Shown here piece by piece: positions 57,651 to 64,000 of a DNA stretch of 64,000 nucleotides. The stretch's first letter is position 1; each line of letters starts with the position of its first letter. The position numbers were made by a program, and so were the translations under genes. The notes under the pieces are model-generated. The model was not told the origin of the DNA, searched no databases, and saw only the letters and a list, made by a program, of their open reading frames with translations. The stretch spans positions 4,451,001 through 4,515,000 of the forward strand of contig BSDZ01000004.1 of assembly GCA_030268105.1 (NCBI GenBank), written 5' to 3'. The DNA is from Volvox africanus (Eukaryota > Chlorophyta > Chlorophyceae > Chlamydomonadales > Volvocaceae).

Positions 57651-58571
57651 ATGGCCCTTACGCTTTCGTCCTGCCCACGCCTGGCCACCGCCGCATCACG
57701 GCGTCCTGCAGCTCCTCGCTCCCGGACTTCGGTCGTCGTTGTCAAGGCTCTGACCGTGCAAGAGGCCAGTGACTGGTATGTTGCTAAGGGATACGATTGT
57801 CCCGGTATGGAGAGGTACAGACCATATCTTGTCAGTAGCCTCTCTTCATGGCGAGCGCGGTGTATTGCTAATGCTTCATCACCATCATTGAATTGTATGA
57901 CTTTGCTGGGTTTCGTCACCTGAAAGTGACCTGCTGACTTCCGGAAATCATATCGTTAACCATTATTCTGATAATGTAAGGCTCTACTGTAACGAATTTA
58001 TGCCGTTCATTTTCGATCTCTGTAACCCAGGTTCGCAAAGGCCTTCGTTCGCATCTTTTCACCGGACGATACCAAGGTTGACCACTTCCCTTCAAATCCA
58101 TGGTCGGGCCGCATCAGCCGCTCGAAGAAGCCATTCAAGGATGGTTTCTCCAGCAATGCTCCTTTGCCACCCAGCTCTGCTCTTGAGCCAACTGAGGATG
58201 CGGCTGGCTACGTCGAAGATGCGGTGAAGGGTGTCGTGGCGGGCTTTCCGAAGGCTGATGAAACCGAACCAAAGTGGACCGGCGCAACGACGGTAAGGCG
58301 GTGCGATGGTGCCAAACCTTCTTAAGGACTTTATATTGTCACAAATCTTTAATATTTTACGTTGAGAGCCTGGCGTACGAGCGTGATAGCATGCTCATAT
58401 TGAGGCTGTGCTCTTGTCTGCGGGCGTACTGGGGCGTACATCAGGTGAAGTGGATTGGGACCTCGGGTACCATAAGTCAAGGACTTAATTTCGTATTGCA
58501 TTTTGCTCATGCAGGCGTGGCGGGGTGAGGTGCACAAGTCCGAGAACAAGCGTGATGCCCGCGAGGGGTGA
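57651..58571 (+). CDS. Small putative chloroplast protein of unknown function
   Basis: Three exons in phase, 483 bases (160 aa): 57651-57814, 58031-58292 and 58515-58571 (TGA). The first ~30 residues (MALTLSSCPRLATAASRRPA, then RTSVVVVKA) have the make-up of a chloroplast transit peptide with a VxA-type cleavage context. The mature part begins LTVQEASDWYVAKGYDCPGM and continues FAKAFVRIFSPDDTKVDHFP, then NPWSGRISRSKKPFKDGF. It ends in an acidic linker and a charged tail (WRGEVHKSENKRDAREG). There is no membrane helix, so a stromal or peripheral thylakoid protein is likely. I do not recognise the family. Codon bias is moderate to strong. The exon structure and transit peptide make it a believable gene. 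Confidence 0.7.
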
Positions 58572-60840
58572 GACGGAAACAGTTCCCTGACATTTTAGTG
58601 CACATTGTATATTTCGTATGTCGCCTTTCTAAATTACATTATTGCTTGCCAATTACCAAACCCTAGCTCACCCCAAAGCTCACCCACTACCCAGCTAAGT
58701 GAGCGTATCTGCGGTATAAGTGTGGCATATAATCACGTTGCGGGGTGCTTTTTTCGCGGCGGCAAATCGTCAGGTGTAGGCTGGACCTATTAAGGAATCG
58801 ATTTTGCCCTGAATCTTTTCGTCTCGCTTTGCCATGTTGCCAATTGGTCCCCGTCTTGCTTCCAGGTTCCATATCAAGCGGTATTAGGCTACCTATCTAC
58901 AAAGCAATAATTGCGCCAAAACCCGTGGGCTAATGGCTGCAACGGCACCGTACAGACATTTCTGGGCGTCTAGTAGTGCAGAATTCAAGATGATGGGATA
59001 CATCGTTGGCAACACGCCCTGTGGTCGTGCATGCGAAACGTGGTAGTGCTGCAATTGCTCATGCACTGCGTTCGGCATTGAACACGCCGGCAGAAGGATG
59101 TTATTTGCGCCGCTGGTTCGAGGGAGCATTATTCCAGGTTTGTATGCAATCTTGCTGCGGTCGATCGCTGTTTTGAAAGTGCAAACGCGATTATAATTTG
59201 CATTAAAAGCAAGTCCCGAGCTGCGTAATGGTCAGGTATTTCGAATGGTATCATCTTGCTTGAGTTGAGCGCGGTTGAATGCTGGACAAGACCATTTGTT
59301 ATTGAACGGGCCGCGGAAAGCATGGTGTCGGCCGTTGAGGTGGAAAGTCGGCAACGTAGTCATCTCTTCAGGCAATACTGTTTTCGACGCTTCGGCAGGT
59401 TTCCCGCCCATGCTGGTTACTGAGACCCCCTTGTGCCATTTGTTCTTGATGTTTGGACGTTTTTGATGTTTTGAAACGTTCGGTTATGGCTGTTGCCAGA
59501 TTGAAATTGTTTTTTTGCACGTTAGCATGATGTGCGCATGGTAGTTGGACGAGATATTGCGCCGGAGGTGATCGTTGCGGCCGATGGATTAAGAATCATC
59601 CAGCATGTGTGATGAACGATTGGACAGCAATCCTTGCATCCCATCTCCTTAGGATATGGGCGTTGTTTACCACTGGTCGCATAATTGTGCGATCCTTATT
59701 TCCCCTCTTTCCCCTTTTTCCCCTCTTGGGTTAAGAAAAGGATGTTCACCAGTGAATGAGGAAGAATACGGCTTCAAAGCGAAAGATACTTGGGCCAAAA
59801 GGGTACCGCTATACACGGATAGTCTGTGCAATCTGTGGAATTTACACCGTTGTGCCTTTGTAACGGAACGTATTGTCCTGAACTGGCAGCTGTTCCGTAT
59901 TTCTGTTTCGTTCATAGCACTTGTGTCCTGGATGTTATCCCCATGCAACGCTTGCGAAAGTCGGCGACTAGGAAGTAATCCAGTGGCCGTGTTGGGTAGG
60001 GCGGTAAAGATTATGGATATCTAAAATACGACGTGACAAGAACTGGCCGGCTGAAAATCAGGCGCTGCCCAAGGTGCCAACCTTGCTTGTCTATACCTGC
60101 AAACTCTCTTATTGACTTTTACAGCGCCCTTTGCCTGACGCAGACACTCCTTCGTTGCTCGGAGGCAGTCCTGGCCTTTCCTCCCTTGCTCTTGATGGGC
60201 AGTAGGGACATTCAATAGTTCATTAAGTTCATTAAGTAATAGTTCATTAAGTAATCCTACAATATAGTGCGGTGATCTACAACTGCAGGACCCTCGTACC
60301 ATCGTACGTGCTATTAGCCAAGATAGCAGGGGAGCTTGACTGATCTTCAAGAGACGGGTTTCAGGTTCTGGAGCACTTCAAACCTTTAAGAAATTGCCAG
60401 CAGGCCTTCCTGTCTGTACGATGCTATAACTATTACCTTTCTCCCCCGATCTGTATATGGGCGCCTCCCAAAGTCATCAGCTGCCAAAGCTGCAGTCCTG
60501 TATGAGGTGGATAACAATAATAGTAATAGTAGTACGCCGACCGTATGTGTTAAGAGGGCGGGAAACTGAGGGGCGGCATTTCCTCCCCTGCATGACCGCA
60601 ACACCAGAAGGGGCTCTTATCTCGACCCAATTTCTATTTGTTTGTGTTTTCGGTGACTCCTCTGGGCGGATGATTGCACCTCCATTTCCACTGTCTGCTG
60701 ATGGATGTTTTGCGAGGCATGTATAGCTTGTTCTGGGTTCACTCCGAGTTGGCATATAGCATAAGTGTCAGGCTTTTGGTGGGGTGCCGGTGGATCCCAG
60801 AGTGACGACTTGTGCATCAGTTTACTAAACTGTCCATCCG
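58572..60840. other. Spacer with no recognised gene
   Basis: About 2.3 kb. Open frames are short and motif-free on both strands. The 3' UTR of the 57651 gene is included, but no TGTAA was seen close to its stop. A small tandem duplication TTCATTAAGT/AATAGTTCATTAAG lies near 60216-60255. Confidence 0.4.
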
Positions 60841-60844
60841 ATCT

Positions 60845-61069
60845 TTACCAGTTCCTCGTGCAGGTTTGAATGCTGTCTTTTGGGGTCAGCGTTTCTGTTC
60901 GTTGCAGCTCCCCAGTGTATCCTATTTCGATGATGTAGGCTACATGCGGTTTCCTGTCTTGTGTTCCCTTGTAATATCTATTCTTAGGTTTCCAAAGGGC
61001 TAGGGTGGAGGTAAACAGTATACCTGGCCTAAGGCGACTGATTTCTTCCCTTGGGAGGTGAGGTAGCAT
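60845..61069 (-). pseudogene. Possible C-terminal fragment of a non-LTR retrotransposon ORF2
   Basis: The minus-strand frame contains RKPHVAYIIEIGYTGELQRT. This resembles the short domain near the C-terminus of algal LINE reverse transcriptases that begins with a hydrophobic strand plus E-x-x-Y. It lies downstream of the retroelement remains at 61666-63203 and has the same orientation. The match is weak. Confidence 0.25.
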
Positions 61070-61540
61070 CCAGCCTGGAATGGTGGACCACCTTTCCTTT
61101 GTCCGGGGAACCTGGTCACCACATGCGTATCTGAGGGGACGCCCAGTTCGGTGTGCGATTTCGGTTCGGATCGCTCTTCCACTGCCCTAGCTTGACCCAC
61201 AGCCGCATTGTGGAAAGGCCAGCGGTCCGTTTTACCGGGAACGTGGGAAGGAGTAAGCCCAATTCCGCCACAATCCTCGCTTTCGCGTCCTTCCCACCTC
61301 GCCTTGTCCTCTGCATAGCCAGCGAATGTCTGCCGCAAGCAGCCTGTTTAGCCCCCGTCGTCCGCCTACTTCTCACATGGCGTCTGCCGTCTGTTGCAAA
61401 CATTCACCAAGAAGCCATACGCAGTCCTCCTCGCGGCGATTAGACCTTCCTTTCACCAAAAACATATATTCAAAAACCAACTGACAACCGAACCCCATAT
61501 GCAGTGCGCACCATAACAAAAAAAACAGATCGGGGCCCTT

Positions 61541-61572
61541 CCACCACCACCACCACCACCACCACCACCACC
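61541..61572 (+). repeat. CCA trinucleotide repeat
   Basis: About ten CCA/ACC units followed by CTG triplets, between the two retroelement fragments. Confidence 0.9.
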
Positions 61573-61665
61573 TGCTGCTGCTCTTCGGAACTCGCTCGTC
61601 ACAAACATTAAAAAGGGGACGAGTCCTGGTATGTGCATTACATGCCCTGACTGCTGGTAGCGGCT

Positions 61666-61935
61666 TTAGGGTTTATTGCAATGGCTATGACTGCAAGAGT
61701 AGGATTTCTTTTCCAGGACTGCGTGTTTTGGAACTAAAGTAGAGCCTGTATTCTTGGGGCTAAGGATGTTGGCTGCTAGGCCTTGCAGATTATATGTGAT
61801 AATATGCAGATACCTGTGGTCAGTTTTAGTCGGTATTTCGATGTCTTTTGGGGGTGGCGTTTTGTTTTTCGGTCGAGTGTCTATCTTGTGATGTTGCTGC
61901 TGTGTTTCAGCGGGTGCAGCTGGCAGGGGGTTCAT
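61666..61935 (-). pseudogene. Non-LTR retrotransposon ORF2 start (endonuclease N-terminus), truncated
   Basis: The minus-strand reading frame has a basic Pro/Thr/Lys-rich leader, then YLHIITYNLQGLAANILSPK. The core I-x-x-Y-N-x-Q-G-L is the first strand of the APE-type endonuclease of LINE elements (its Asn is a metal-site residue). The frame stops within about 30 residues, so the rest of the endonuclease and the reverse transcriptase are missing here. Confidence 0.5.
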
Positions 61936-62282
61936 AGGGTTCCTTGTCCTGTATGTCGGCCTGAGAGTCCAGTTGTTTGGGGTGTGCAGCTTCTTCTGGT
62001 CGATTGTGCTTTGTTGCCTGGCAGTGGAAGAGGTCCACTATTGTTTTGCTGATTTGCAGATAGGTTGAGAGGCCCTCTGGGTGGCATGAGTCTGTTTGAG
62101 TTCATAGGTTCTTTTGGTGTTGCTGTGACTTGACTCTACATCGGTATGTTGTTCTGGTGCGTTCCTTGTTTGTGTTCCTTTGTGTGTGGGCTGTCGGTTA
62201 AGTAGTTTGTTCTCCTCTTGTGATGTTTGTAGGACGACAAACTCATGCCCGTCAATCCATCTGATCCGCAGGACCAGGAGCT

Positions 62283-62390
62283 GTTGTATCTCTGTTGTGT
62301 CGGCCTACGAAGGCCCGATCGGAAGGATGACCATCTGTGGTCCAGGGTCCTTTGACACTACCCGTAGATACCCCAGGATACTGCAAGAGC
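62283..62390. repeat. Retroelement module, copy A (about 105 bp)
   Basis: Starts TGTTGTATCTCTGTTGTGTC and ends near ACCCCAGGATACTGCAA. Nearly identical to copy C at 63418-63522 (I count about six differences by eye) and more distantly related to copy B at 62569-62680. Confidence 0.85.
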
Positions 62391-62568
62391 TCATCCCTGG
62401 GTGCCAGTCTTTCCGTCCTGTTCATTGATAGATCTGGTCTCGTGTTAGGATGGGGCTTGTTTGTTTCTGAGATTTGTGTATATGTGGGAGCCTGGCTTTG
62501 AGGTTGGGGTCCTGTTTCCTGCATGGCATCTGCTTGCTTCTTTGTCGAGTCTTTTTCTTGCAAGTTGC

Positions 62569-62680
62569 TGTTGTATCTCTGTGTTGATATCCGCCAAACT
62601 GTTTAGGCCCGATTGGAAGATGTCCAGTTTCCTGATCATCCTGGATATCAGCCTTAGATACCCCAGGATACTACAGTTGC
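62569..62680. repeat. Retroelement module, copy B, inside ORF1
   Basis: Divergent copy of the module at 62283 and 63418. On the minus strand it encodes ILGYLRLISRM through TEIQQQ. Copies A and C translate to a similar ILGYLR...TEIQQ pattern but carry a stop codon. Confidence 0.7.
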
Positions 62681-63100
62681 AAGGGTTGGATCCTTCCAGT
62701 GTCAGGGTGCTGTGGGGTGGCTGTTGCTCATCTACTTGTGTAACCACTTGTGTTTGCCTCCAGCCCTTAGGTGGTATAATATCGTGATGTACAACATGTG
62801 TTTGAACAGATTGGCTGTTACAATGTAGTTTGAGGAAATACACGGTCCCTGTTCCTGAAGTCCATTTTTCTTGTGGTTTTGAAGTTTGGGAGTCGATTGT
62901 GTTCCATGTGTTCTGGTAGCAGTATACAGCAATGGTGTGATTGGCAAGGTGTACTGTGAAGCCCCAGTTTTGGGTGTGTTCTGGTAGCTGGTGAAGGATG
63001 TCATATAGCTTGGTTGTATTAGAGAGAGTGGTTTCTCTGGTGACTGTGACTAGATTGCCGCAAGGCCTGATGCACAGATAGACCGATGTCGGCCTATACC

Positions 63101-63128
63101 GTCCACCCATTCCATAGAATGGGTGGAC
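63101..63128. repeat. Perfect 11-bp inverted repeat with 6-base loop near ORF1 start
   Basis: GTCCACCCATT, loop CCATAG, then AATGGGTGGAC. It lies about 75 bases inside the 5' end of the ORF1-like frame. Confidence 0.85.
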
Positions 63129-63203
63129 CTTGCCGGCCGAAATGAAGCGGGTGATGGAAAGGAATTTACATACCTTCACCCACGACTGCACGATAGATAA
63201 CAC

Positions 63204-64000
63204 GAACCAACGGATGGCCGCCGCGGCTCTTGAACCTGTACCATACGAGCCAACCTGCAGGATCCTCCCTGCCGCTACGTGTAACCTCCTCCGTTGCTTG
63301 TCCGGCTACTACCCTACTGCTGGGTAGACCATCAGACCGCTGCATGCGGGGATATTTTGGTCTGAATGTGTATGTTCCCAAGTACATATCGAGCGCCTAG
63401 CAGGCATCCGGATGGTTGTTGTATCTCTGTTGTGTCGGCCTACAAAGGCCCGATAGGAAGGATGACCATCTGTGGTCCAGGATCCTTTGACACTGACCGT
63501 AGATACCCCAGGATACTACAATGGTACGGTACGCTATCGGGTCCTCCTCCTGCTTCCCTCAGCGACGCATACTTCTCTCAGCGACACATGGCGTGCAGAG
63601 CCCAGCCCAGCCTACAGGCATACGAATACACAAGGCCGCCTCAGTCCGGGACGCCTCAGTCCTTCACTTGAACTTTCCTTGTTGGCACCATGCCGCGCAA
63701 CAAGAGCGTCATCCCCTTGGTGATGTTTGTACAGGCACGCGTTAACACAAATTAGTAAAAGCGTTCCCACAATGGACGCCACGTCCTACGATCTGTACAC
63801 CTGTATGGCAACGCCAAGGATGCACACCGCGCAGTGAGCGCGGTGGTAGCAAATTGCTGGACAGTGACTCACGCCCGCATACATATTGCTGTTAACAGGC
63901 GGCCAACGGAAAACGTTGTTCCAGGCAGGTCAACAACAAACTGAGCAGCTAAGCACATGCAGACAACACCCAACCGGCTACCCCAGAACAGACAACGCAC
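63204..64000. other. End of window, retroelement flank
   Basis: Contains module copy C (63418-63522). A short direct repeat of CAGCGACGCATACTTCTCTC/CAGCGACACATGG lies at about 63559-63591. The rest is unassigned. No gene could be supported to the end of the window. Confidence 0.4.
63418..63522. repeat. Retroelement module, copy C
   Basis: Close copy of the module at 62283-62390, in the same orientation, about 1.1 kb away and on the 5' side of the ORF1-like frame. Flanking sequences of the two copies are unrelated beyond the module. Confidence 0.85.

Larger units (their letters stand above)
62445..63203 (-). pseudogene. Retrotransposon ORF1-like protein (252 codons)
   Basis: The longest uninterrupted minus-strand frame in this part of the window. 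It has no obvious introns and lies about 0.5 kb upstream of the endonuclease fragment in the same orientation, the layout of LINE ORF1 and ORF2. The C-terminal third holds a coiled-coil-like segment (SILGYLRLISRMIRKLDIFQ, then ADINTEIQQQLARKR) followed by a basic Pro/Ser-rich tail. No zinc knuckle (CCHC) was seen. Function as nucleic-acid-binding ORF1p is inferred from position only. It could be an incomplete or decayed copy. Confidence 0.45.

Noticed and set aside
59656..60024. 122-codon plus-strand frame
   Set aside because: Composition and codon use unlike the neighbouring genes, no domain and no intron signals; probably chance.
61000..61443. Minus-strand frames of 95-112 codons that superficially resemble retroelement ORF2
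   Set aside because: No reverse transcriptase motif (such as the YxDD core) and several overlapping frames look equally plausible; not strong enough to list beyond the weak fragment at 60845-61069.

Overview
The window looks like nuclear DNA of a unicellular, flagellate chlorophyte green alga, probably chlorophycean or volvocalean in character. Genes have many short exons with GT-AG introns. TGTAA poly(A) motifs lie soon after several stop codons (2984, 5579, 33655, 42209, 46285). The gene set includes an LCIB-type CO2-concentrating-mechanism protein, a complete CFAP52/WDR16 axonemal protein and chloroplast-targeted proteins. A TTTTAGGG-like motif is also present. Introns and spacers are rich in microsatellites. 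All gene models were spliced by hand from splice motifs, reading phase and family resemblance; no alignment or transcript was available.

Layout: 160-2888 (+), 3' end of a TRP-like cation channel. 3896-5338 (+), plastid DUF3172 protein. 7501-9992 (-), cyclin T/K-like protein. 11551-19464 (+), LMBD2-like membrane protein (18 exons, 764 aa). 21642-29547 (-), CFAP52/WDR16 (18 exons, 629 aa). 31396-33553 (+), unrecognised 219-aa helical protein, divergent from CFAP52. 35049-38426 (-), EFG1-type rRNA-processing protein with a very long acidic/RGG tail. 38976-41860 (+), TIM17 with a low-complexity tail. 43912-46184 (+), LCIB/LCIC-family chloroplast protein. 47152-50696 (-), unrecognised 564-aa protein. 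52796 to about 57016 (-), MT-A70-like methyltransferase-fold gene with a degenerate catalytic motif and a possible 3' frameshift. 57651-58571 (+), small putative chloroplast protein. From about 60.8 to 63.6 kb lie the remains of a minus-strand non-LTR retrotransposon with a reiterated coding module.

The genes are ordinary single-copy eukaryotic loci rather than a co-regulated operon. Divergent pairs that could share promoters are cyclin/LMBD2, CFAP52/219-aa gene, EFG1/TIM17 and MT-A70-like/57651 gene. The points most worth following are the MT-A70 protein with NAGW where DPPW is expected, its C-terminal frame break, the unnamed gene beside CFAP52, the EFG1 tail with a duplicated acidic motif, and the repeated module in the retroelement ORF1. 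I saw no convincing tRNA, rRNA, CRISPR array or organellar DNA.
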